Positions 16,685 to 25,667 of a DNA stretch of 35,776 nt are shown in pieces; positions within the stretch are counted from its first letter, which is position 1; every line of letters starts with the position of its first letter. Source of the stretch: Acidimicrobiaceae bacterium (GTDB lineage: Bacteria; Actinomycetota; Acidimicrobiia; Acidimicrobiales; Palsa-688); the NCBI GenBank assembly GCA_003156595.1, contig PMHH01000083.1, positions 11,482-47,257 on the forward strand, in the 5' to 3' direction. Under the pieces are notes generated by a model. The model saw only the letters and a program-made list of their open reading frames with translations. It did no database searches and was not told the DNA's origin. The translations under genes were made by a program, and so were the position numbers.

Positions 16685-16869
16685 CCGCAAAATTTGTTTC
16701 GCCTCTTGTCTCGTCCGACTCAATTCGGCTCATGCGCAGCCCTTCGACTGGCAGGGTGGAAGTCCCCTTCTCCGCCCGCTTCCACTCGGCACGATCGGGG
16801 AGAAATCCCGACGGCAGGCTGGTCGAGGGGCTGCGGATCGTCCGGATTGGATCGCGGTTACTTCCGGTC
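16681..16869 (+). other. mraZ-rsmH spacer: candidate structured leader RNA or in-frame N-terminal extension of rsmH
   Basis: GTGGAAG (16756-16762)/CTTCCAC (16779-16785); GGGA-GAAA-TCCC (16798-16809) GNRA-type loop; CCGGA (16842-16846)/TCCGG (16863-16867). The frame is also open from a GTGA overlap at 16681. Confidence 0.45.
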
Positions 16870-17871
16870 GTGACTGAGGTCGCCCCGACACCCCCGTTCG
16901 ACCATCGCCCCGTCATGGTGGACGAGGTGGTGGCCCTCCTGGCCCCCAGCCCGCCCGGGGTCCTGCTCGACGCCACTCTCGGGGGCGCCGGGCACGCCCG
17001 AGCTCTGCTTGACGTGGCTCCACACCTGAGTGTGGTGGGCCTCGACCAGGACCCGGCCGCGGTGGCCGCGGCCCGGAACGCCCTGGCCTCCTACGGGTCC
17101 CGGGCCCGGGTCTTGCACTCGCGCTTCGATCGCCTCCTCGACGTGCTCGGAGAGTTCCGAGTCGAGGGCTTATCGGCCGTGCTGTTCGACCTCGGGGTGA
17201 GCTCACCTCAGCTCGATCGGGCCGACCGTGGTTTCAGCTACCGCCAAGAAGGACAACTTGATATGCGGATGGACACGACCCGTCGCCTGTCTGCCGCTGA
17301 GGTTGTCAACGAGTGGCCCGAGCGCACCTTGGTCCAGTTGTTCTCCGACAACGGCGAGCCTCGTTTTGCTCGACGGATCGCCAGGTCCGTCGTAGCCGCC
17401 CGCCCGTTGCTGAGTACCGCTGAGTTGGCCGCGGTCGTGCGGGACGCCATCCCGGCCGCCGCTCGCCGGACCGGGGGCCATCCGGCCCGGCGGGTCTTCC
17501 AGGCGATCCGCATAGCCGTCAACGAGGAACTCGAGATCTTGCCCGACGCCTTCGATGCCGCCATCGGCGCCCTGGTCCCCGGCGGCCGGTGCGTCATCAT
17601 CTCTTACCACTCGGGCGAGGACCGCATCGCCAAGGATCGGCTCCGACACGCGGCCACGGGCGGTTGCCAGTGCCCGCCGGGGTTGCCGTGCGGGTGCGGA
17701 GCCACACCGATCGTTCGCCTACTTGTCCGTGGCGCTCTGCGCCCCTCCCCAGCGGAGGTCGCTACCAACCGGCGGGCCGAAAGCGCCCGCTTGCGTGCTG
17801 CGGAGCGTCTTCCTGCCCCCGCACCCCCGGTCGCTCCTACCGGCGATCCACTGTCAGGGTCCCAGCCATGA
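16870..17871 (+). CDS. rsmH: 16S rRNA (cytosine1402-N4)-methyltransferase RsmH (MraW)
   Basis: HRPVMVDEVVALLAPSPPGVLLDATLGGAGHARALL, FDLGVSSPQLDRADRGFSY, PARRVFQAIRIAVNEEL, IISYHSGEDRIAKDRLR. GTG at 16870; alternative start 16681. Confidence 0.95.
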   Translation: MTEVAPTPPFDHRPVMVDEVVALLAPSPPGVLLDATLGGAGHARALLDVAPHLSVVGLDQDPAAVAAARNALASYGSRARVLHSRFDRLLDVLGEFRVEGLSAVLFDLGVSSPQLDRADRGFSYRQEGQLDMRMDTTRRLSAAEVVNEWPERTLVQLFSDNGEPRFARRIARSVVAARPLLSTAELAAVVRDAIPAAARRTGGHPARRVFQAIRIAVNEELEILPDAFDAAIGALVPGGRCVIISYHSGEDRIAKDRLRHAATGGCQCPPGLPCGCGATPIVRLLVRGALRPSPAEVATNRRAESARLRAAERLPAPAPPVAPTGDPLSGSQP

Positions 17872-18503
17872 ACCAGCCTGCTGCCGCCCAAACCGAAGCT
17901 CGCCCGGCGCGCCCTTCCCCTCCGACCACAGGGGTTCCGGCCCGGTCCCGCCCTTCCGCGGCACGGGCTGCAGCCGCGGCCCGCTTGGTTGGAGCCGCCG
18001 GCGCCACAGCTCCCGTGGGCGCGTGGGTGGCTCCCCTGGCACCAGAGGAGCCCGGCGAACCCGCCCGCCATCTTCGAGTTGTCCCGACCCCGAACAGGAG
18101 CCCTGCCCAGCGGCGGCGCCGGGCCCGGGCCATGCTGCTGGCGGTGGCCGGGGTTACCGCCATGGTGGCCTTCGGCCTCGTATACCTCCATGTCGTCCTG
18201 GCCCAGCGCCAGTTTGCCCTTGATCGTCTCACGGCCCAGGTGCAAGCCGAGAGCACCACTTATCAGGACCTGCGACTGCAGGTGGCGCAGCTCAGGTCCC
18301 CTGCGCACATCATCTCCACCGCGGAGGGGCGGCTCGGCATGATCCAACCCGCGTCCGTCACCTACCTGACCCCGACCACCACGATCACCGGCGCCCGAAG
18401 CGCCGCGATCGGTTCCTCGGCCACCTCCGGCTCCTCTGCCCAGGCTCCGGCTGGCGACGCCGACTGGCCGCAGATCAAATCGCAGCTGGCAGGAAGCCCA
18501 TGA
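17868..18503 (+). CDS. ftsL: FtsL-like septum formation protein
   Basis: ATGA overlap with rsmH; Ala/Pro-rich N-terminus, one TM (AMLLAVAGVTAMVAFGLVYLHVVLA), coiled coil QFALDRLTAQVQAESTTYQDLRLQVAQLRSP; syntenic position. Confidence 0.8.
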   Translation: MNQPAAAQTEARPARPSPPTTGVPARSRPSAARAAAAARLVGAAGATAPVGAWVAPLAPEEPGEPARHLRVVPTPNRSPAQRRRRARAMLLAVAGVTAMVAFGLVYLHVVLAQRQFALDRLTAQVQAESTTYQDLRLQVAQLRSPAHIISTAEGRLGMIQPASVTYLTPTTTITGARSAAIGSSATSGSSAQAPAGDADWPQIKSQLAGSP

Positions 18504-20653
18504 ACCGACGGCCCCCCGAACGGGGCCGTCTCCACATCCGCGGCGCCCGTCAGCCGACTGCCGCGGCGCGCCCGCTCGACGCACCGCGGCGGCGCAGACC
18601 GGCCCCGGGCCCCGCCGCCGGGTCGAAGGCCACTAAAGGGCGCGGTCGGGCCTCGGCGGGTCACGCGGTCCGTCCCACGGGTGGCGGACGCGCCCTCCGG
18701 CCCGGGCGCCCGGGTCTCAACGTCATGGGCCGCCGGCGGGCCTTCGCCCTGTTGCTCTTGATCGCCGGGGCGTTCATGGCCATCGGCGCCAAGCTGGTGG
18801 TGATCCAGGGAGTCGACTCCGCCCATTATCTGGCCGCGGGAGGATCGGAATGGGAGCAGACCATCAGCCTGCCGGGCCAGCGGGGGGGCATCCTTGATCG
18901 CAACGGCGACGAGTTGGCGATCTCTATACCGCAGTCGACCATCTACGCCGATCCGCACCAGGTCAACGATCCCCTCACGGAAGCCGCGGCTCTCGCTCCC
19001 ATCCTCTCTATTCCAGCCCCGACATTGGACGACATGCTCACCGAGGACAGCGGATTCGTCTACCTGGCCCATACCGTCGCGGACGCCACCGCGGCCCGGG
19101 TGGCCAAGCTGGACCTGGCCGGCATCTACAGCCTCCAAGAACCGAAGCGCTTCTATCCGGCGGGGCAGCTGGCGCAGCCCCTCCTCGGTGCCGTGGGGAC
19201 CGACGGAAGTGGCCTCGGAGGCCTCGAGTACCAGTACAACTCTCTGCTGGCCGGGCAGGCGGGCAAGTCCGTCGAACAGATCGACCCGGATGGGCACCAG
19301 ATCCCCGACGGCAACCAGGACTACGTGGCACCTGTCGCCGGCCAGGACCTCGTTCTCAGCCTGGACGAGCCTTTGCAGTACGAGGCCGAACAGGCCCTGG
19401 CTCAGGCCATCGTGGCGGCCGGCGCCAAGGACGGCGTCGCCCTGCTCATGGACTCCAAGACGGGCGAGATCCTGGCGGACGCCCAGCTCACCATGCCTAC
19501 AGCCGGCAACACGGAGCCACCGGCGGTGCCGGTCAGCATCGCCGGTTCGTCGGGCGGGCCGCAGGCGCAACCCGTCGAAGCTCCTTCCGCGAGCGCGTTC
19601 ACCGACGTGTACGAGCCGGGCTCCGTCAACAAGCTCATCACCATCTCGGCCGCCCTTCAGACCGGAGTGATCGTGCCCTCCGATGTGTTCACCATCCCCA
19701 ACAGCTATCAGGTCGCCGGCACCACCTTCCACGACGCCGAGTACCACCCCACCGAGCACTGGACGGTCACCGACATCCTGGCCAACTCGTCCAACATCGG
19801 CACCATCCAGATCTCCCAACGCCTGGGCAAAGCCAACCTGCTGCAGTACATCCACGACTACGGACTCGGGTCAGTGAGTGACGTCGACTTTCCGGGCGAA
19901 TCCGCCGGCCTCCTACCGACCTACTGGTCGGGGACCTCCATCGCCGATGTGGCCATTGGCCAGGGCATCGCGGTCACCGCCATCCAGATGCTCTCGGCCT
20001 ACAACACCATCGCCAACGGCGGCATCTATGTGCCGCCCAAGCTGGTCGACGGCACCATCGACGCCAAGGGCCAATACCATGCCATCCCCGCAGCTCCCAC
20101 GCACCGGGTGGTATCGACCACGGTGGCCAAAGAGATGACCACCATGCTCGAACAGGTGGTTCAGGTCGGGACGGGCACGGCTGCCAATCTGGACCCCTAC
20201 ACCGTGGCGGGCAAGACGGGCACGGCGTTGGTGCCGTCCGCGACCGGCGGCTATGAGGCCGGGCACTACGTAGCCAGCTTCGCCGGGTTCGTGCCCGCGG
20301 AAGACCCCCAGATCACGGGGATGGTGGTGATCGACAACACTCCTGACTACGGCGCGGCGGCGTCCGCGCCTACCTTCGCGACGATCGCCCGCGACGCCCT
20401 GACCGCGTTCAACATCCCACCCCTGCCGAAGCAACCGCCCGCGGCGGGGGTGCCGCTCGCGACCGCTCAGTCGGCCACCGGCGCGGGCGAGATCGCCGGG
20501 ACCCCGCTACCCGGACTGGCCACCCCTCCAACCGTCGCCCCGCTGACCACCAGCCCCGCGGGCCAGGCTCCGTCGGCTCCTCCCTCGACGGCGGCCACAC
20601 CTCCCACAACCGTTCCGGCAGTACGGTCCCGATCCAGCCCACCGGCCGGCTGA
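18500..20653 (+). CDS. ftsI: Peptidoglycan transpeptidase FtsI/PBP3-like
   Basis: GGILDRNGDELAISIP; YEPGSVNKLITISAAL (SxxK), ANSSNIG (SxN), VAGKTGTA (KTG). Confidence 0.94.
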   Translation: MNRRPPERGRLHIRGARQPTAAARPLDAPRRRRPAPGPAAGSKATKGRGRASAGHAVRPTGGGRALRPGRPGLNVMGRRRAFALLLLIAGAFMAIGAKLVVIQGVDSAHYLAAGGSEWEQTISLPGQRGGILDRNGDELAISIPQSTIYADPHQVNDPLTEAAALAPILSIPAPTLDDMLTEDSGFVYLAHTVADATAARVAKLDLAGIYSLQEPKRFYPAGQLAQPLLGAVGTDGSGLGGLEYQYNSLLAGQAGKSVEQIDPDGHQIPDGNQDYVAPVAGQDLVLSLDEPLQYEAEQALAQAIVAAGAKDGVALLMDSKTGEILADAQLTMPTAGNTEPPAVPVSIAGSSGGPQAQPVEAPSASAFTDVYEPGSVNKLITISAALQTGVIVPSDVFTIPNSYQVAGTTFHDAEYHPTEHWTVTDILANSSNIGTIQISQRLGKANLLQYIHDYGLGSVSDVDFPGESAGLLPTYWSGTSIADVAIGQGIAVTAIQMLSAYNTIANGGIYVPPKLVDGTIDAKGQYHAIPAAPTHRVVSTTVAKEMTTMLEQVVQVGTGTAANLDPYTVAGKTGTALVPSATGGYEAGHYVASFAGFVPAEDPQITGMVVIDNTPDYGAAASAPTFATIARDALTAFNIPPLPKQPPAAGVPLATAQSATGAGEIAGTPLPGLATPPTVAPLTTSPAGQAPSAPPSTAATPPTTVPAVRSRSSPPAG

Positions 20654-20660
20654 GGTCGAG

Positions 20661-22100
20661 GTGCGGCTCGATGGGTTGATTGCGGAGGCGAGCCTGCGGG
20701 AGTTGGGCCTCCTCGAGGTTGTGGTAGGGGGTCAGGCAACGGAGGTGGTGGCTCTGACCATGGACTCGCGCCAGGCGACGCCCGGTGCGCTCTTTGCGTG
20801 CGTGCCCGGTCACACTAGAGACGGCCATGCCTTCGCGGCGGCCGCGGTGGCGGGTGGAGCCGTGGCCGTATTGAGCGAACGACCCCTCGACCTGGCCGTG
20901 CCTCAGGTTGTCGTTTCCTCGGTGCGACGGGCGATCGGTCCGCTGGCCGATGCTCTCTTCGGTCATCCGTCGCGTTCGCTGGTTGTGGTGGGTGTAACTG
21001 GTACCAACGGCAAGACGACGACGTGCGCCTTGCTGCAAGGAGCGTTCCAGGCGAATGGTTGGACGAGCGACACCATCGGTACGCTCACTCAGCAGCGAAC
21101 CACACCCGAGGCGCCCGAACTGCAGAATCTACTGGCCGACTGGCGCGACGGCGGTGGCCACGCCATCGCCATGGAAGTGTCGTCGCACGCCCTTGTCCAG
21201 CACCGCGTCGACGCCGTCCACTTCGCGGCCGGGGTCTTTACCAACCTCACCCCGGAACACCTCGACTACCACCACAATATGGACGACTATTTCGAGGCCA
21301 AGGCCATGCTGTTCAGCCCCGAACGGCTCGAGTTGGCCGTGATCAACAGGTCCGACCCGTGGGGGCAACGGCTGATCGAACGGCTCTTGAAGGCTGCGGT
21401 GGCAGTCGAGACCTTCGGGCCCGAGGACGCCGCAGAACTCGATTTGTCGGTGACAAAGAGTCGCTTCGTGTGGGATGGTCAGACGATCACCGTGAACCTC
21501 GGCGGGCGGTTCAACGTCGCCAACGCGCTGGCGGCTGCGACCTGTGCCCGGGCCCTCGGTGTCCCTTCCGACGCTATCGCCGCGGGCGTGGCCGGCGTCG
21601 ATGGCGTGCGGGGCCGCTTCCAACCGGTCGACGCGGGTCAGCCGTTTACGGTGTTGGTGGACTATGCCCACACACCTGACGGATTGAGCCAAGCGCTCCG
21701 GGCCGCACGCGAGCTCACCCAAGGCCGCCTCCTCGTCGTCTTCGGCGCCGGCGGTGACCGAGACCACGACAAGCGACCGCTCATGGGGGCGGCCGCAGCC
21801 CAACTCGCAGACTTGGCGGTGGTCACCTCTGACAACCCCCGCTCCGAGGACCCCGACGAGATCATCGAGCAGGTGGTCGCCGGCGCGGCTGACGGGTCGA
21901 ACCTGGTGATCGAACCCGATCGGGCGGCCGCCATCTCCACCGCTCTCGCGAACGCCCAGCCCGGGGACGTGGTCATCATCGCGGGCAAAGGCCACGAGCC
22001 CGGTCAGGAGATCAACGGGAGGACTATTCCCTTCGACGACGCCGAGACCGCGCGGAAGTCGCTGGTGCGGATCCTGACGTCGCGGCGGCAGCCCGGATGA
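20661..22100 (+). CDS. murE: UDP-MurNAc-L-Ala-D-Glu ligase MurE, meso-DAP type predicted
   Basis: GVTGTNGKTTTCALL, MEVSSHAL, TPEHLDYHHNMDDYFEAKAMLF, DNPRSEDP motif, AGKGHEPGQEI. Confidence 0.95.
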   Translation: MRLDGLIAEASLRELGLLEVVVGGQATEVVALTMDSRQATPGALFACVPGHTRDGHAFAAAAVAGGAVAVLSERPLDLAVPQVVVSSVRRAIGPLADALFGHPSRSLVVVGVTGTNGKTTTCALLQGAFQANGWTSDTIGTLTQQRTTPEAPELQNLLADWRDGGGHAIAMEVSSHALVQHRVDAVHFAAGVFTNLTPEHLDYHHNMDDYFEAKAMLFSPERLELAVINRSDPWGQRLIERLLKAAVAVETFGPEDAAELDLSVTKSRFVWDGQTITVNLGGRFNVANALAAATCARALGVPSDAIAAGVAGVDGVRGRFQPVDAGQPFTVLVDYAHTPDGLSQALRAARELTQGRLLVVFGAGGDRDHDKRPLMGAAAAQLADLAVVTSDNPRSEDPDEIIEQVVAGAADGSNLVIEPDRAAAISTALANAQPGDVVIIAGKGHEPGQEINGRTIPFDDAETARKSLVRILTSRRQPG

Positions 22101-23125
22101 CCGACCTGCTTCTGGCGGGCAGCGTGGCGCTGCTGGTCTCGATGCTCGGGACGCCGCTGCTCATCACCTGGCTGAAGGCGCAGGGCATCGGGCAGCAGAT
22201 CCGCGAGGACGGGCCCGAAGGTCACCTCACCAAGGCCGGCACCCCGACGATGGGCGGCGTCGCCATAATCGGCGCCGCCGTCATCGGTTATCTGGTGTCG
22301 CACATCGAAGGCACCTTCACCACTCGCGGCCTAGCCGCCATGCTGGCGGTGTGCGCCGCGGCTGCTCTGGGTCTGGCTGACGACTGGATCAAGGTGCACC
22401 GTCAACGGAGCCTGGGTCTCAACAAGCGGGCGAAAGCTGCCGGCCAGCTCATCATCGCGGTCGCCTTCTCGGTGGTGTGCGTGACCTGGCTCAAGGTGGA
22501 TACCCACCTGTCGTTCACCCGCTACAACTCCCTGGGGATCAACCTGGGCCGGGTCGGCTGGGTGATCTTCGCCGTGCTCGTCATTGTCGGCTGCAGCAAC
22601 GCCGTCAACCTCACCGATGGCCTGGATGGCCTCGCCGCCGGGTCGTCCATCTTCACCTTTTCGGCGTTCACGGTGATCGGCTTCTACCAACTGCGTCACT
22701 TCGCCATCTATCGCAATCCCGCCCCCCTAGACGAGGCGGCCATGGCCGCGGCCATGATCGGCGCCTGCGCCGGCTTCCTGTGGTTCAACGCCGCACCGGC
22801 GCGCATCTTCATGGGTGACACCGGGTCGCTCGGTATTGGGACAGCGATCGCCACCCTGGCCCTGCTCGAGAACGTCGATTTGCTGCTGCCGATCGTCGGC
22901 GGGCTGTTCGTGTTCGAGACGGTGTCGGTCATCATCCAGGTCGCCAGCTTCCGCCTGTTCCGCCGCCGGGTGTTCCGTATGGCACCCATCCACCACCACT
23001 TCGAGCTGGTTGGCTGGCCGGAGACGACCGTCATCGTCCGGTTTTGGATCCTGGCCGGTTTGTGCACCGCGCTGGCGTTGGGGGCCTTCTACGCCGACTT
23101 CCTTTCGAAAGGAGGCACCGGTTGA
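22097..23125 (+). CDS. mraY: Phospho-MurNAc-pentapeptide transferase MraY
   Basis: GTPTMGGVAII, LGLADDWIKV, NAVNLTDGLDGLAAG, FMGDTGSLGIG, MAPIHHHFELVGWPE. Confidence 0.96.
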   Translation: MTDLLLAGSVALLVSMLGTPLLITWLKAQGIGQQIREDGPEGHLTKAGTPTMGGVAIIGAAVIGYLVSHIEGTFTTRGLAAMLAVCAAAALGLADDWIKVHRQRSLGLNKRAKAAGQLIIAVAFSVVCVTWLKVDTHLSFTRYNSLGINLGRVGWVIFAVLVIVGCSNAVNLTDGLDGLAAGSSIFTFSAFTVIGFYQLRHFAIYRNPAPLDEAAMAAAMIGACAGFLWFNAAPARIFMGDTGSLGIGTAIATLALLENVDLLLPIVGGLFVFETVSVIIQVASFRLFRRRVFRMAPIHHHFELVGWPETTVIVRFWILAGLCTALALGAFYADFLSKGGTG

Positions 23126-24489
23126 CCGATCGCGCCAAGACCAGCCGCAAGATAGCCATCATCGGGTTCGGGGTGACGGGCCGAGCCGTGGCGCGCGTGC
23201 TGGTGGAAGCCGGCGACGAACCGTTCGTGCTCGACGACAACCTTTCCCCCGAAACGGACTTGGCTGCGGCCGCGATTGGCGTGACGGTCGAGCCGATGGC
23301 CACGGGCGCGCTCGCCCGCCGCTTGGCCGGTTGTGATCTGGTTGTTCCCAGCCCAGGGGTCCCCTTCGCCCATCCGATCTATGCGGCCGCGGCCGAGGCC
23401 GGGGTGCCCATTTGGGCGGAGGTCGAGCTGGCGGCCCGGATGGCCGACCGGGACGGCGGCCCCCGATTGGTGGCCGTCACTGGGACCAACGGCAAGACGA
23501 GTGTCACGACCCTGGCCACGGCGATCCTCCAGGCCTCGGGCGTGCACGCCGTCGCCGCTGGCAACATTGGTGCGCCCATGATCGAAGCCGTTAGCTCGGG
23601 CGCGGAGGTGATCGTGGTGGAGGTGTCGTCCTTCCAGTTGCAGTTCACCGAAGAGTTCCGTCCGGCTGTCAGTTGCTGGCTGAATCTGGCTCCCGACCAT
23701 CTCGACTGGCACCCGACCCTCGCGCACTACGCAGAGGCCAAGGCCCGCATCTGGGCCAACCAGGAGGCCGGCGACACCGCGGTGATCAACGCCGACGACG
23801 CCGCCATCTCGGCGCTGGCCCGCCGGATCCCTCCCGGTGTCACGAGAGCGACATTCTCCGTCCAGGGGCGCGCCGATTTCGCGGTCGAAGGGGACCGGCT
23901 GGTCGATCCCGGGGGCGACACGTTGATCACCCTCGGCGAGCTGCCCCGCGCGCTGCCCCATGACCTCTCCAACGCCCTGGCTGCCGCCGCGGTGGCCCTT
24001 TCAGCCGGAGCGAGCAAGAAGGGTTGTCGTGATGCCCTAGCCTCCACCCCACTGCTGCCCCATCGAGTCAGCTTCGTCGGCGAGGGGGGCGGCGTGCGCT
24101 GGTACGACGATTCCAAGGCGACGACCCCGGCCTCGGTCATCGCGGCCGTGAGCGGCTTCTCCTCGGTCGTGCTGATCGCCGGCGGACGCAACAAGGGGCT
24201 CGACCTCGGGGCGCTGGTGGCGACCGTTCCGCCCGTCCACGCGGTCGTCGCCATTGGTGATGCGGCTGCTGAAGTCGAAGCGGCCTTCCAGGGTCTGGTA
24301 CCCGTGACCGTCGCTCTGGACATGGACGCCGCTGTTGATGCAGCCGCCCGCCTGGCCCGAGTTGGCGACGGCGTGCTGCTGTCTCCCGGGTGCACCAGCT
24401 TCGACTGGTACCCGTCATATGCCACCCGAGGCGAACACTTTGCCGCGATCGTGACCCGCCGTCTGGACCGAGAGGAGCACCAATGCTGA
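23122..24489 (+). CDS. murD: UDP-MurNAc-L-Ala:D-Glu ligase MurD
   Basis: TTG start overlapping the mraY stop, AAAGGAGG RBS; VTGTNGKTSVTTL, VVEVSSFQLQF, NLAPDHLDWHP, YDDSKATTPAS, AGGRNKGLD, LSPGCTSFDWYPSYATRGEHF. Confidence 0.95.
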   Translation: MTDRAKTSRKIAIIGFGVTGRAVARVLVEAGDEPFVLDDNLSPETDLAAAAIGVTVEPMATGALARRLAGCDLVVPSPGVPFAHPIYAAAAEAGVPIWAEVELAARMADRDGGPRLVAVTGTNGKTSVTTLATAILQASGVHAVAAGNIGAPMIEAVSSGAEVIVVEVSSFQLQFTEEFRPAVSCWLNLAPDHLDWHPTLAHYAEAKARIWANQEAGDTAVINADDAAISALARRIPPGVTRATFSVQGRADFAVEGDRLVDPGGDTLITLGELPRALPHDLSNALAAAAVALSAGASKKGCRDALASTPLLPHRVSFVGEGGGVRWYDDSKATTPASVIAAVSGFSSVVLIAGGRNKGLDLGALVATVPPVHAVVAIGDAAAEVEAAFQGLVPVTVALDMDAAVDAAARLARVGDGVLLSPGCTSFDWYPSYATRGEHFAAIVTRRLDREEHQC

Positions 24490-25667
24490 CCCGCGAACCG
24501 CGTGCCAATTTCACCTCATTGGCTGAAAGGAACCGTCCGGCCCGACCTTCCCAGCGGACCAGGACCGCCAAGGGCGGGATCTTCTGGGTGCTCGTCATCC
24601 TGGTCTCGATCCTGTGCCTCATCGGTGTGGTCATGGTGCTCTCGGCCTCGTCGATCGTTAGCCTCAACCAGTTCGGTTCTCCGTGGTACTTCTTTGGCCG
24701 GCAGGTGATGTGGCTGGCTATCGGGTCGCTCGGGTTCCTGCTTGCGCTCCGCGTCGACCACCGGCGCTGGCGTCGATTGGCGACCCCCTTTATGTTCGCG
24801 ACCGTCGGCCTCCTCTTCGTCGTGTTGATCCCCGGAATCGGGGTGAGAGCCGCCGGAGCCTCGAGATGGTTCGGCACGTCGTCGTTGCAGGTCCAGCCCT
24901 CCGAACTGGCCAAACTGGCCCTGGTGCTGTTCGCAGCCGACATCCTGGATCGCCGCGCCACCAAGCGGGATTGGCGATACCAGATGAGCCCGGTCATCGC
25001 CGTCCTTGGCCTTCTGGTCCTTCTGGTCATGGCCCAACCGGACATGGGGACGGCATTGGTGATGGCGTTCATAGCCGTGGCCATGTTGATCACGGCCGGG
25101 ATGCCGATCAAGCCGCTCGGCGGCCTGCTGGCTGCAGGAGTGGGTGCGTTCACGCTCTTCGCGGTCGCGGCGCCCTACCGGTGGCAACGCATGACGTCGT
25201 TCCTGCATCCCTTCAAGGACGCCTCCAATACCGGTTACCAGGAGGTCCAGGCGCTGTTGGCTCTCAGCAATGGGCATGTTCTCGGCGACGGACTGGGCGC
25301 CAGCATCGCCACCTACGGGTACCTGCCGAACGCCCAGACGGACTTCATCTTCGCGGTCATCGGCGAGGAGACGGGACTTCTGGGCGGGCTGGTCCTGAGC
25401 GGATTGTTCATGACCCTCGCTCTGGTGGGGACCCGGATAACGTGCCGGGCCCCTTCCCGGTACGCGGCCTTGGTCGCAGCCGGGATCACGGCCTGGCTAA
25501 CCGGCCAAGCCGTGATCAACATCGGGGCCGTCGTGGGCCTGCTTCCGATCACCGGCGTGCCCCTCCCGTTCGTGTCTTTCGGTGGTTCGTCTCTCGTCAT
25601 CGCCATGTTCGGGGCCGGGATGCTGGCCAACATCGCCAAGTCTCCGCTCGGAAGCAACCTGGACTGA
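24483..25667 (+). CDS. ftsW: Lipid II polymerase FtsW (SEDS family)
   Basis: QPSELAKLALVLF, MAQPDMGTALV, RMTSFLHPFKDASNTGYQEVQALLALSNG, DFIFAVIGEETGLLG, PLPFVSFGGSSLV. Confidence 0.95.
   Translation: MLTREPRANFTSLAERNRPARPSQRTRTAKGGIFWVLVILVSILCLIGVVMVLSASSIVSLNQFGSPWYFFGRQVMWLAIGSLGFLLALRVDHRRWRRLATPFMFATVGLLFVVLIPGIGVRAAGASRWFGTSSLQVQPSELAKLALVLFAADILDRRATKRDWRYQMSPVIAVLGLLVLLVMAQPDMGTALVMAFIAVAMLITAGMPIKPLGGLLAAGVGAFTLFAVAAPYRWQRMTSFLHPFKDASNTGYQEVQALLALSNGHVLGDGLGASIATYGYLPNAQTDFIFAVIGEETGLLGGLVLSGLFMTLALVGTRITCRAPSRYAALVAAGITAWLTGQAVINIGAVVGLLPITGVPLPFVSFGGSSLVIAMFGAGMLANIAKSPLGSNLD

Noticed and set aside
18362-19855. 497-aa minus-strand ORF antisense to ftsI
   Set aside because: Mirror-frame artefact of high GC over a confidently coding ftsI; no recognisable domain.
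24683-25666. N-terminal extension of the MurG ORF (704 aa in the track)
   Set aside because: Out-of-frame overlap with ftsW; MurG starts at ATG 25667 overlapping the ftsW stop.
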